Source: Reyranella sp. (GTDB lineage Bacteria > Pseudomonadota > Alphaproteobacteria > Reyranellales > Reyranellaceae). From it: DNA of 7,561 nt. The notes under the pieces were generated by a model. The model was not told the DNA's origin. It ran no database searches and saw nothing but the letters and a program-made list of their open reading frames with translations. Positions 1-5,262 of the stretch are shown here, one piece after another; positions within the stretch are counted from its first letter, which is position 1; every line of letters starts with the position of its first letter. A program made the position numbers and the translations under genes. The stretch covers positions 1 to 7,561 of the forward strand of contig JADHLS010000237.1 in assembly GCA_016780605.1 (NCBI GenBank). The letters run 5' to 3'.

Positions 1-525
1 GACCACATCCGCACCGAGCGCCCGGCAGACCGACACCGGCACCGGATTGGAGAGTCCGCCATCGAGCAGCCATTTGCCGTCGACGCGCATCGGGCTGAAG
101 ATTCCAGGCAAGGCGATCGAGGCGCGCACCGCGTCGTGGATAGGCCCGGTCTGCAGCCAGATCTCGCGCCCGGTGGCGAGGTCCGTCGCCACGGCGGCGT
201 ACTGCGTGGCGTAGCTCTCGATGGGTGCGTTGATGCCCAGGTCGCGCAAGAAGGCCACGATCTGCCGGCCGGTCACCAGGCCGCCACCGGTCAGGCGAAA
301 GTCCGTGAGGCGCACGATCTTGCGCCAGGTCGCGGCCTCCGCCCATTGCCGGAGCTCGGCCAGGCGACCCGCGACGTGCGCCGCGCCGACCAGCGCGCCG
401 ATCGAGGCGCCGCAGACGACGTCAGGAACGATTCCGGCCTCGGTCAGCGCGTCGATGACGCCGATGTGGGCCCAGCCGCGGGCCGAGCCGCTGCCGAGAG
501 CGAGTCCGATACGAGGGCGGGTCAT
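1..525 (-). CDS. Patatin-like phospholipase, RssA type (3' part beyond window)
   Basis: Serine acyl hydrolase of the bacterial patatin family, expected to cleave acyl chains from phospholipids or related lipids; the true substrate cannot be told from sequence. Reading from the ATG at 525, 175 codons are present and the frame stays open at the window edge; bacterial members usually run to about 250-320 residues, so the C-terminal part is missing. Visible motifs are the glycine-rich oxyanion loop LGSGSARGWAHIG (residues 10-22), the nucleophile elbow GASIG (39-43, catalytic Ser41), and the DGG box (155-157) with the second dyad residue Asp155. All catalytic elements are therefore intact. No signal peptide is seen: the N terminus runs straight into the first beta strand, suggesting a cytoplasmic or peripherally membrane-bound enzyme. 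It is divergent from the acyl carrier protein gene across a 119-base spacer. Family assignment is firm; the biological role is not. Confidence 0.9.
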   Translation of the reverse strand, partial: MTRPRIGLALGSGSARGWAHIGVIDALTEAGIVPDVVCGASIGALVGAAHVAGRLAELRQWAEAATWRKIVRLTDFRLTGGGLVTGRQIVAFLRDLGINAPIESYATQYAAVATDLATGREIWLQTGPIHDAVRASIALPGIFSPMRVDGKWLLDGGLSNPVPVSVCRALGADVV

Positions 526-553
526 GCAGGATACATGCGCGAGTTTATGAGCC

Positions 554-564
554 TATAATATAAT
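554..564. promoter_or_regulatory. AT-rich tract with overlapping TATAAT sequences in a divergent spacer
   Basis: Two overlapping TATAAT hexamers on the plus strand (554-559 and 559-564) form an isolated AT island in very GC-rich DNA between the divergent lipase and acyl carrier protein genes. The complementary strand also reads TA-rich here, so the tract could provide the -10 of either gene, about 30 bases upstream of the lipase ATG or about 80 upstream of the acyl carrier protein ATG. I found no good TTGACA-like -35 at the right distance on either strand, so promoter function is inferred from composition and position only. Confidence 0.35.
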
Positions 565-610
565 CACTGAATCGTGGGTTGGTGGTCGGGCAACGTCGAC
601 GAAGCCGACC

Positions 611-619
611 TGTTACAAT
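611..619 (+). promoter_or_regulatory. Candidate extended -10 promoter for the acyl carrier protein gene
   Basis: TGTTACAAT fits the extended -10 pattern TGnTAnAAT, with five of six bases of the -10 hexamer. It would start transcription near 626 and give a leader of about 20 bases that still contains the strong ribosome site GGAGGG (633-638) before the ATG at 645. No -35 match is evident, which is tolerable for extended -10 promoters. It competes with the TATAAT tract at 554-564 as the source of this transcript. Confidence 0.35.
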
Positions 620-644
620 GCCGCGGCTCAGTGGAGGGAAGGCC

Positions 645-911
645 ATGGACAATATGAGGGAACGCATCAGTCGCGTGATGGCCGAGCAGTTTCGGGTGCC
701 GACTGAAAGGATCACCGAGGCCGCCAGCCTCGATTCCGATCTGGGCGCGACCAGCCTCGACCGCGTCGAGGTGGTGATGTCGTTGGAGGACGAGTTCGCG
801 ATCGATATCTCCGACGATCAGGCGGCGGAGCTGCACACGGTCGGCGACGTGCTGGCGGTCGTCTCGGCCAACGTGGCTCGCCTCAGGCAGCCCGCCGCGC
901 CGCCGGCTTAA
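645..911 (+). CDS. Stand-alone acyl carrier protein (AcpP-like, TSL variant)
   Basis: Carrier protein of 88 residues expected to hold acyl groups on a 4'-phosphopantetheine arm for fatty acid, lipid or specialised acyl synthesis in the cytosol. Ser37 in LGATSLDRVEV (residues 33-43) is the predicted attachment site. The surrounding acidic helix II (LDRVEVVMSLEDEF), the FAIDIS segment (51-56) and the VGDVLAVV helix (66-73) follow the AcpP pattern. The residue before the modified serine is Thr36 instead of the usual Asp of DSL, and a short Ala/Pro-rich tail (83-88) is extra. The ATG at 645 is chosen because GGAGGG (633-638) lies 6 bases upstream; the frame is open back to 579, but that extension is Arg-rich and unlike the family. 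No fab genes adjoin, so it is more likely a specialised or second carrier than the housekeeping AcpP. Its last 4 bases overlap the end of trmB on the other strand. Confidence 0.88.
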   Translation: MDNMRERISRVMAEQFRVPTERITEAASLDSDLGATSLDRVEVVMSLEDEFAIDISDDQAAELHTVGDVLAVVSANVARLRQPAAPPA

Positions 912-1606
912 GGAGCAGGCCGCCGCTTCAGACGGAGGAACGTCGGCGTGCCGGCGATCTTCTTCTTCTCATAGCGCGTCGCCGGCCAGTCGGCCGGCCG
1001 CGATCGCCAGTCGGCCGCGCGCTCGGCCAGCCAGTCGAAGGCAGGATGCGTGCAGGCGTGCTCGAGCATCCACGGCAGATAGCTCGGGTCGTCCGTCGCG
1101 AGCCTCAGCTCGGCGCCGGCAATCATCAATTCGGCCAACCGGTCGAGCGTCTCGCGCTGCACGAAGCGCCGCTTGTGATGTCGCGTCTTGGGCCAGGGAT
1201 CGGGGAACAGCACGAACACGCGGGCGAGGCAGCGCGCGGGCAGCGCCGCCATGAGCAGGCGCGCATCGTCGGTGAACAGCCGGATGTTGCCGACGCCGAC
1301 GCGCTCGATATGCGCCAGGCATTTGGCGACGCCGTTGAGATAGGGCTCGCAGCCGATCAGGCCGACATCGGGATGCTGCTCGGCCTGCCACACCAAATGC
1401 TCGCCGGCGCCGAAGCCCACCTCCAGCCATACACCGTCCGACGGCAAGCGGCCGCCGAACGCTGCGGCAAGGTCGATCTTCGCGGGCGCTTCCGGCACGG
1501 CGAGCGCGAGGCGAGGCAACAGCGTGTCGAGCAGCGACTGCTGCCCGGCGCGCAGCTTCTTGCCCCGACGACGACCGTGCAGCGTGCGTCGACGGGTTTC
1601 TTCCAT
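908..1606 (-). CDS. trmB: tRNA (guanine-N7-)-methyltransferase
   Basis: Transfers a methyl group from S-adenosylmethionine to N7 of guanine 46 in the tRNA variable loop, in the cytosol. The 232-residue protein has a basic N terminus (RRRTLHGRRRGKKL, residues 5-18), the SAM-binding loop LEVGFGAGE (61-69), GCEP (85-88) at the end of strand 2, the family signature FPDPWPKTRHHKRRF (134-148), and the TRYEKKKIAG box (210-219) of the C-terminal substrate-binding part. Length and motif order are normal for TrmB. Its ATG lies 7 bases after the stop of the ThDP enzyme gene, and the Shine-Dalgarno-like AAGG (1615-1612) overlaps that TAA stop, so translation is probably coupled and the pair cotranscribed. 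Its own stop overlaps the acyl carrier protein stop from the opposite strand. In many alphaproteobacteria trmB sits with metK or rimP; it does not do so here, which is unusual but does not cast doubt on identity. Confidence 0.96.
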   Translation of the reverse strand: MEETRRRTLHGRRRGKKLRAGQQSLLDTLLPRLALAVPEAPAKIDLAAAFGGRLPSDGVWLEVGFGAGEHLVWQAEQHPDVGLIGCEPYLNGVAKCLAHIERVGVGNIRLFTDDARLLMAALPARCLARVFVLFPDPWPKTRHHKRRFVQRETLDRLAELMIAGAELRLATDDPSYLPWMLEHACTHPAFDWLAERAADWRSRPADWPATRYEKKKIAGTPTFLRLKRRPAP

Positions 1607-1613
1607 GAAGGCC

Positions 1614-3161
1614 TTACATCACCACGTCGATCAGATACGGGCCCTTCTGCGACATGGCATAGGTGAGCTGCTTGGTGAGCTCCTCGAGGTCGTGCGCCTT
1701 GGCGGCCGGCACGCCCATGCCCTTGGCCAGCATGGTGAATTCGAGCGTCGGCCGGTCGAGCGTCAGCATGTCGATGGCGCGCGGGCCGGGATTGGCGGCG
1801 CCGACATCGGCGAGCTGGCTGTACAGGATCTTGTAGTTGCGGTTGGAGAAGATCATCACGCAGACGTCGAGGTTCTCGCGCGCCATCGTCCATAGCGCCT
1901 GGATCGTGTACATCGCCGAGCCGTCGCCGATCATGGCGATGACCTTGCGATCCGGGCAGGCGACGGCCGCGCCGACCGCGACCGGCGCGCCGAAGCCGAT
2001 CGAGCCGCCCATGTTGTTCAGCCAATCGTGCGGCGGCGCGCCCACGCTGAAGGGGAAGAAGCCGCGGCCGGTCGTGACCGATTCGTCGACGACGATCGCA
2101 CCCTCCGGCAAGGTCGAGCCGAGCGCCTGGCCGAGACCATCGAGCGTGAACTTGCCGCTCGGACGCTCCGGCCGCTTGGGTTGGGCGACGGCGGGCTTCT
2201 CGTTCATCGCGTCGAGCTCGGCGGCCAGCGCCTCGAGCGAGCCGATCGGATCGCCGTCGACCGGGCAGAGCGTCGTCACCTCGCAGCCCTCGGGCACCAG
2301 GACGCTTGGCTTGCCGGGATAGGCGAAGAACGCCGCCGGCGCCTTGGCGCCGACCAGGATCATCTGCTTGGTGCCCTTCAATTGCTCCTGCGCCGTCTCG
2401 ACGACGAAGTGCAGGCGCAGCACGGGCACGCGGCCGGCACCGCGCTCGATGCGCGCCGTGCCGCCCGCCGCCTGCACCTTGCAGCCGGTCTTGGCGGCGA
2501 TCTTGCCGGCGAGCTCGAGGCCGCGGGCGCGCAGCGCGCGGCCGCCGATGAACAGCATGGCCGACCCACCGCCCGCCTTCAGCGCCTTGGCGGCGGCGAC
2601 GATGTCCTGGTTGGCGGGCTTTTGCGGTTGCGGCGTCTCGGGCGTGTCGGCGACGCCGTCGGCCTCGGTCCAGGCCGTGTCGGCCGGCAGGATCAGGGTC
2701 GCGATCTGGCCGGGCGCCACGCGCGCGGCCTGGATGGCGGCGGCGCCGTCGGTCGCCACGGTCTTGGCCGTCGGCGAGGTCTTGACCCAGTGCGAGAACG
2801 GACGCGCGATGCCCTCGATGTCGGCGGTGAGCGGCGTGTCGTACTTGATGTGATAGAGCGCGTGCTCGCCCACGATGTTGACGATGCCGGAGCCGGCCTT
2901 CTTGGCGTTGTGCAGGTTGGCCGCCGCATTGGCGAGACCCGGCCCGAGATGCAGCAAGGTCGAGGCGGGCTTGTCGGTCATGCGGTAGTAGCCGTCGGCC
3001 GCACCGCTGCACACGCCCTCGAACAGCCCCAGCACGCAACGCATGCCCTCGACGCGGTCGAGCGCGCCGACGAAATGCATCTCCGAGGTGCCGGGATTGG
3101 CGAAGCAGACTTCGACCCCGCCCTTGACCAAGGTGCGAACCAGACTCTCCGCTCCGTTCAT
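1614..3161 (-). CDS. ThDP-dependent decarboxylase / acetolactate synthase-like enzyme
   Basis: Member of the thiamine-diphosphate enzyme superfamily that includes acetolactate synthase and benzoylformate decarboxylase; it should act on a 2-oxo acid, but the substrate is unknown. The 515-residue protein has the usual N-terminal pyrimidine-binding domain, a central domain, and a C-terminal pyrophosphate domain. Visible are NPGTSE (22-27), the catalytic Glu48 in LFEGVCSGAADGY (46-58), His71 in LLHLGPG (matching an active-site His of benzoylformate decarboxylase in my alignment by eye), GEHALYH, and GDGSAMYTIQALW (412-424), with the metal-binding pair Asp413 and Asn440. It is shorter than IlvB (about 570), and no ilvN-like small subunit adjoins, so a branched-chain biosynthetic role is doubtful even though databases often label this family acetolactate synthase. 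The ATG at 3161 is preferred because GGGAG (3172-3168) stands 6 bases before it and MNGAESLVRTLV is the family's N terminus; the frame is open to 3242. trmB follows 7 bases downstream. Confidence 0.87.
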   Translation of the reverse strand: MNGAESLVRTLVKGGVEVCFANPGTSEMHFVGALDRVEGMRCVLGLFEGVCSGAADGYYRMTDKPASTLLHLGPGLANAAANLHNAKKAGSGIVNIVGEHALYHIKYDTPLTADIEGIARPFSHWVKTSPTAKTVATDGAAAIQAARVAPGQIATLILPADTAWTEADGVADTPETPQPQKPANQDIVAAAKALKAGGGSAMLFIGGRALRARGLELAGKIAAKTGCKVQAAGGTARIERGAGRVPVLRLHFVVETAQEQLKGTKQMILVGAKAPAAFFAYPGKPSVLVPEGCEVTTLCPVDGDPIGSLEALAAELDAMNEKPAVAQPKRPERPSGKFTLDGLGQALGSTLPEGAIVVDESVTTGRGFFPFSVGAPPHDWLNNMGGSIGFGAPVAVGAAVACPDRKVIAMIGDGSAMYTIQALWTMARENLDVCVMIFSNRNYKILYSQLADVGAANPGPRAIDMLTLDRPTLEFTMLAKGMGVPAAKAHDLEELTKQLTYAMSQKGPYLIDVVM

Positions 3162-3206
3162 ACGACTCTCCCGACCTTGAAATGCCTCGTGGGCGGGCAC
3201 CCTACG

Positions 3207-3228
3207 CTTGGGGGACGCCAAACCCAAG
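3207..3228 (-). repeat. Small inverted repeat in the leader of the ThDP enzyme gene
   Basis: CTTGGG (3207-3212) and CCCAAG (3223-3228) form a perfect 6-bp stem with a 10-base loop, about 35 bases upstream of the ribosome site of the ThDP enzyme. In the mRNA it could form a short leader hairpin. It is small, has no uridine tract, and could be chance in GC-rich DNA. Confidence 0.25.
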
Positions 3229-3271
3229 TCTTTGCGATTCAAAGGTAATTTAAGAATTGATCTGTTCTCTC

Positions 3272-3300
3272 TTTATTCTCAAGGATTTATTCAGTATACT
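3272..3300 (+). promoter_or_regulatory. Candidate promoter for the acidic orphan gene
   Basis: TATACT (3295-3300, five of six bases of the consensus -10) is preceded at 17 bases by TTTATT (3272-3277), a weak -35 match. It lies in a clearly AT-rich island (roughly 3240-3340) that contrasts with the coding DNA on both sides. Transcription would begin near 3307, leaving a leader of about 38 bases that contains the palindrome at 3316-3327. The same spacer must also hold the promoter of the divergent ThDP enzyme gene, for which I could not choose a convincing pair of hexamers. Confidence 0.45.
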
Positions 3301-3315
3301 TGAACCAATATTTCA

Positions 3316-3327
3316 GTTCTTAAGAAC
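3316..3327. promoter_or_regulatory. Perfect 12-bp palindrome, possible operator
   Basis: GTTCTTAAGAAC is a perfect dyad with no spacer, lying 16 bases downstream of the candidate -10 TATACT and 17 bases before the ATG at 3345. That position, over the early transcribed region, would suit a repressor site controlling the acidic orphan gene. A related but imperfect sequence, AATTTAAGAATT, occurs at 3247-3258 and might be a second, weaker site. No regulator gene is adjacent, so binding is an inference. Confidence 0.4.
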
Positions 3328-3344
3328 GAAAGACTTTTGAAACC

Positions 3345-3779
3345 ATGAGCCACTCGGTCCCCTCCGACAGCTCGGCCATCGATGCCACCTTTCTTGTCGG
3401 CGTTGATCTGGTCGAATTCGATCGCCGCGAACTTCCGATCTATGCCAGCCCGCAAACGCGCTGGATGGATGCCTGCTACGACGAGACGCCGATTTACGGC
3501 GCGCCAGTCGATCGCGTGTTCGGCGAGCCGGGCGACGTCCATATCGACAGCGTGCCGCAGGCCGGCGAGGAGAACGTCACCGCGGCGATCGTGGGCGACG
3601 ATCCGCTGGTGTCTCTCGCCACCCTGGCCGACGGCCTGATCGTCGCCGGCGCCGAGCCCGCCGCGCCCGAGCTCGCGACCTCGTTCGACTTCGGCGTCGA
3701 TGCCCACGCCGTGATCCACCACGACGGCACGGCCTGGGACCTCACCGGCACCGACGGGATCTTCGACTACCTCTCTTAG
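3345..3779 (+). CDS. Hypothetical highly acidic lysine-free protein
   Basis: I do not recognise this 144-residue protein. It has 18 Asp and 8 Glu against 4 Arg and no Lys, so it is strongly acidic, with a single Cys (44). Two copies of a short motif, PIYASPQTR (31-39) and PIYGAPVDR (49-57), lie 18 residues apart and suggest a small internal duplication. The C terminus (VDAHAVIHHDGTAWDLTGTD, 118-137, then GIFDYLS) is rich in Asp, Gly and aromatics. No signal peptide or membrane segment is visible. The coding sequence has the GC-rich third positions of its neighbours, which supports a real gene, whereas its upstream region is AT-rich. The ATG at 3345 is the first in frame; there is no clear Shine-Dalgarno sequence, only purine-rich AAGAACGAAAGA (3322-3333) rather far upstream. 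The gene stands alone, between a divergent ThDP enzyme gene and a convergent amidohydrolase gene. Secretion or metal binding can be imagined from the composition but is unproven. Confidence 0.68.
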   Translation: MSHSVPSDSSAIDATFLVGVDLVEFDRRELPIYASPQTRWMDACYDETPIYGAPVDRVFGEPGDVHIDSVPQAGEENVTAAIVGDDPLVSLATLADGLIVAGAEPAAPELATSFDFGVDAHAVIHHDGTAWDLTGTDGIFDYLS

Positions 3780-3780
3780 C

Positions 3781-3796
3781 TGAAGCGTCCGCTTCA
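3781..3796. repeat. Short perfect hairpin just after the acidic orphan gene
   Basis: TGAAGC (3781-3786) and GCTTCA (3791-3796) form a perfect 6-bp stem with loop GTCC, starting 2 bases after the stop codon. It is followed on the plus strand by A's, not T's, so it does not fit an intrinsic terminator for the upstream gene. It might protect the 3' end or act together with the larger repeat just downstream. Confidence 0.4.
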
Positions 3797-3800
3797 AAAA

Positions 3801-3848
3801 CCACCTCACCCTGAGGAGCGCACGCAGTGCGCGTCTCGAAGGGTGGGC
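3801..3848 (+). repeat. Palindromic intergenic repeat, copy A
   Basis: First of two inverted copies of a palindromic element. It folds on itself: outer stem CACCCT (3807-3812) with AGGGTG (3840-3845), inner stem GCGCAC (3818-3823) with GTGCGC (3827-3832) around loop GCA. The outer 19 and 18 bases match copy B in reverse complement with one mismatch each, while the centre differs. The recurring core CTGAGGAGC...GTCTCGAAGG resembles a dispersed REP-like element I recall from Bradyrhizobium-like genomes; that family link is from memory and unsearched. Confidence 0.8.
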
Positions 3849-3867
3849 AACACACACCACCTTTGAG

Positions 3868-3917
3868 GCCCATCCTTCGAGACGCCGCGCTACGCGCGGC
3901 TCCTCAGGATGAGGTGG
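3868..3917 (-). repeat. Palindromic intergenic repeat, copy B (inverted)
   Basis: Second copy, inverted relative to copy A and separated from it by 19 bases. It folds into outer stem CATCCT (3871-3876) with AGGATG (3906-3911) and inner stem GCCGCGC (3884-3890) with GCGCGGC (3894-3900) around loop TAC. The A-to-B differences in the outer stem are paired (C-G in A, T-A in B), so both keep full pairing. The two copies can also pair with each other to form one long arm. Lying between the 3' ends of convergent genes, the pair may stop or protect transcripts from both sides. Confidence 0.8.
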
Positions 3918-3936
3918 GGGTGAGGCCCGCGTTCCC

Positions 3937-5130
3937 TTATGCCGCGTCGCCCAGCTCGAGCTGCACCAGGTTGACCCAGTAGGCGGCGCCCGTCGTCAGG
4001 ATGCGGTCATTGAAGTCGTAGAGCGGCGAATGGACGTTGTGGCAGCCACCTTCGTCCGCGCCGCCATTGCCGATCATGATGTAGGCGCCGGGCTTTTTCT
4101 CCAGCATGAAGGCGAAGTCCTCCGCGCCCGAGATGCGCGGCGTGTTGGGATCGACCTTGTCGCGGCCCACCGTGAGCGCCGCCGCCTCCACCGCAAGCGA
4201 GGTCTGCTCGACCGAATTCACCAGTGCAGGATAGCGCCGGTGATACTTGCTCTCCGCCGTGCAGCCGCCGGCCTGGGCGATGCCCGCGGCGACCTCTGCG
4301 AGGCGTCGCTCCAGCAGATCGCGCACGTCGGCCGAGAAGCTGCGCGCCGTGCCGCTTACCAGCACTTCCGACGGGATGACGTTGGGCGAGCCGGCGCTGC
4401 CCGCCGCGATATGGCCGACGCTCAGGACCGCGGCCTGGCTTGGCGGCACGTTGCGGCCGACGATACCCTGCACGGCCACAATGAACTGGCCGGCGACGTA
4501 GGTCGGATCAGTGCCGCGATCGGGCATGGCGCCGTGCCCGCCGGTGCCCTTGAAAGTGACCTGCCAGGAATCGGACGAGGCCAGCATGGCGCCGGCGCGA
4601 ATGGCGAAGGTGCCGCTCGCGATGCCCGGCATGTTGTGCATGCCGTAGACGGTGTCGCAGTTGAACCTGTCGAACAGGCCTTCCTCGATCATCACCCGCG
4701 CGCCACCCAGACCCTCCTCGGCCGGCTGGAAGATGAAGTGCACGGTGCCGGCGAAGTCGGGCGCCTTGGCGAGGTGCTTGGCCGCTCCCAGCAGCATGGT
4801 GGTGTGCCCGTCATGGCCGCAGGCATGCATCTTGTTGGCATGCACCGAGGCGTAGTCGAAGTCGTTCTTCTCCTGCAGATGCAGCGCATCCATGTCGGCG
4901 CGCAGCCCGATCGTCTTCTGGCCCGGCCGCTTTCCCTTCAGCGTGCCGACCACGCCGGTGGTGGCGAGCCCGCGATGGATCTCGATACCCCAGGAGGTGA
5001 GCTTCTCGGCCACGATGTCGGCGGTGCGCTTCTCCTCGAAGGCGGTCTCGGGGTGGCGATGGATATCGCGTCGGATGGCGGTGAGCTCAGCCGCAGAATC
5101 GGCCAGGAGATCGGGCGTGAAACGGGTCAT
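3937..5130 (-). CDS. M20-family metal-dependent amidohydrolase (hippurate/N-acyl-amino acid hydrolase type)
   Basis: Cytosolic dinuclear metal hydrolase expected to release the acyl group from an N-acyl amino acid or similar amide; the exact substrate (hippurate, N-acetyl amino acid, IAA conjugate and others) cannot be set from sequence. The 397-residue protein is full length for the M20D group. It shows IRRDIHRHPE (19-28), LRADMDAL (76-83), MHACGHDGHTTMLLGAA (101-117) with ligands Cys104 and His106, QPAEEG (135-140) with general base Glu138 and ligand Glu139, GMHNMPG (163-169) with ligand His165, GGHGAMPDRGTDP in the dimerisation domain, SGAEDFAFM, and HSPLYDFND with the last ligand His367. 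All catalytic residues are present. The start at 5130 has AAGGA (5140-5136) 5 bases upstream. It is monocistronic here: convergent with the acidic orphan gene across the repeat pair and divergent from the 96-residue gene. Confidence 0.94.
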   Translation of the reverse strand: MTRFTPDLLADSAAELTAIRRDIHRHPETAFEEKRTADIVAEKLTSWGIEIHRGLATTGVVGTLKGKRPGQKTIGLRADMDALHLQEKNDFDYASVHANKMHACGHDGHTTMLLGAAKHLAKAPDFAGTVHFIFQPAEEGLGGARVMIEEGLFDRFNCDTVYGMHNMPGIASGTFAIRAGAMLASSDSWQVTFKGTGGHGAMPDRGTDPTYVAGQFIVAVQGIVGRNVPPSQAAVLSVGHIAAGSAGSPNVIPSEVLVSGTARSFSADVRDLLERRLAEVAAGIAQAGGCTAESKYHRRYPALVNSVEQTSLAVEAAALTVGRDKVDPNTPRISGAEDFAFMLEKKPGAYIMIGNGGADEGGCHNVHSPLYDFNDRILTTGAAYWVNLVQLELGDAA

Positions 5131-5262
5131 GATTTTCCTTCCGTGGGCCGTGACAGTACCCGAAAGAGGCCGCTTCCGGCCACCGAAGCGCCATGTCGCC
5201 TGCGCAGCACATGCGCTATACCAACGGCCGGTCCGCAGTGGGTCGCAGAGGGAGAACTTCGC

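Noticed and set aside
579..644. Earlier start for the acyl carrier protein
   Set aside because: The 22 extra residues are Arg-rich, unlike the family, and overlap the extended -10 and the GGAGGG site that serves the ATG at 645.
1614..3161. Calling the ThDP enzyme ilvB
   Set aside because: Shorter than IlvB, no ilvN partner, and the active-site segments look closer to benzoylformate decarboxylase; a gene symbol would overstate the evidence.
3162..3242. 27-codon N-terminal extension of the ThDP enzyme
   Set aside because: No ribosome site precedes it; GGGAG 6 bases before 3161 and the family N terminus MNGAESLVRTLV decide for the internal ATG.
2028..3248. 406-codon open frame on the plus strand opposite the ThDP enzyme gene
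   Set aside because: It is antisense to a gene with clear family motifs. Its product is a compositionally biased Arg/Gly/Ala/Leu-rich sequence without recognisable domains, as expected from the mirrored codon bias of GC-rich DNA.
3781..3802. Intrinsic terminator after the acidic orphan gene
   Set aside because: The 6-bp hairpin is followed by A's instead of T's on the transcript strand, so it does not fit the rho-independent pattern.
3291..3860. 189-codon minus-strand open frame opposite the acidic orphan gene
   Set aside because: It starts inside the palindromic repeat, reads into the AT-rich promoter, and lacks a ribosome site. The plus-strand frame has better codon positions, an upstream promoter candidate and a stop just before a hairpin. 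Since the plus-strand gene is itself unrecognised, this choice is less certain than the others.
5202..5216. GCGCA/TGCGC inverted repeat before the 96-residue gene as an operator
   Set aside because: Only a 5-bp stem of G/C-rich sequence, likely chance; there is no second copy nearby.
4030..5262. Long plus-strand open frame running antisense through the amidohydrolase into the 96-residue gene
   Set aside because: The part before 5263 mirrors the amidohydrolase coding strand. Only the segment from the ATG at 5263 has a ribosome site and lies outside the other gene.
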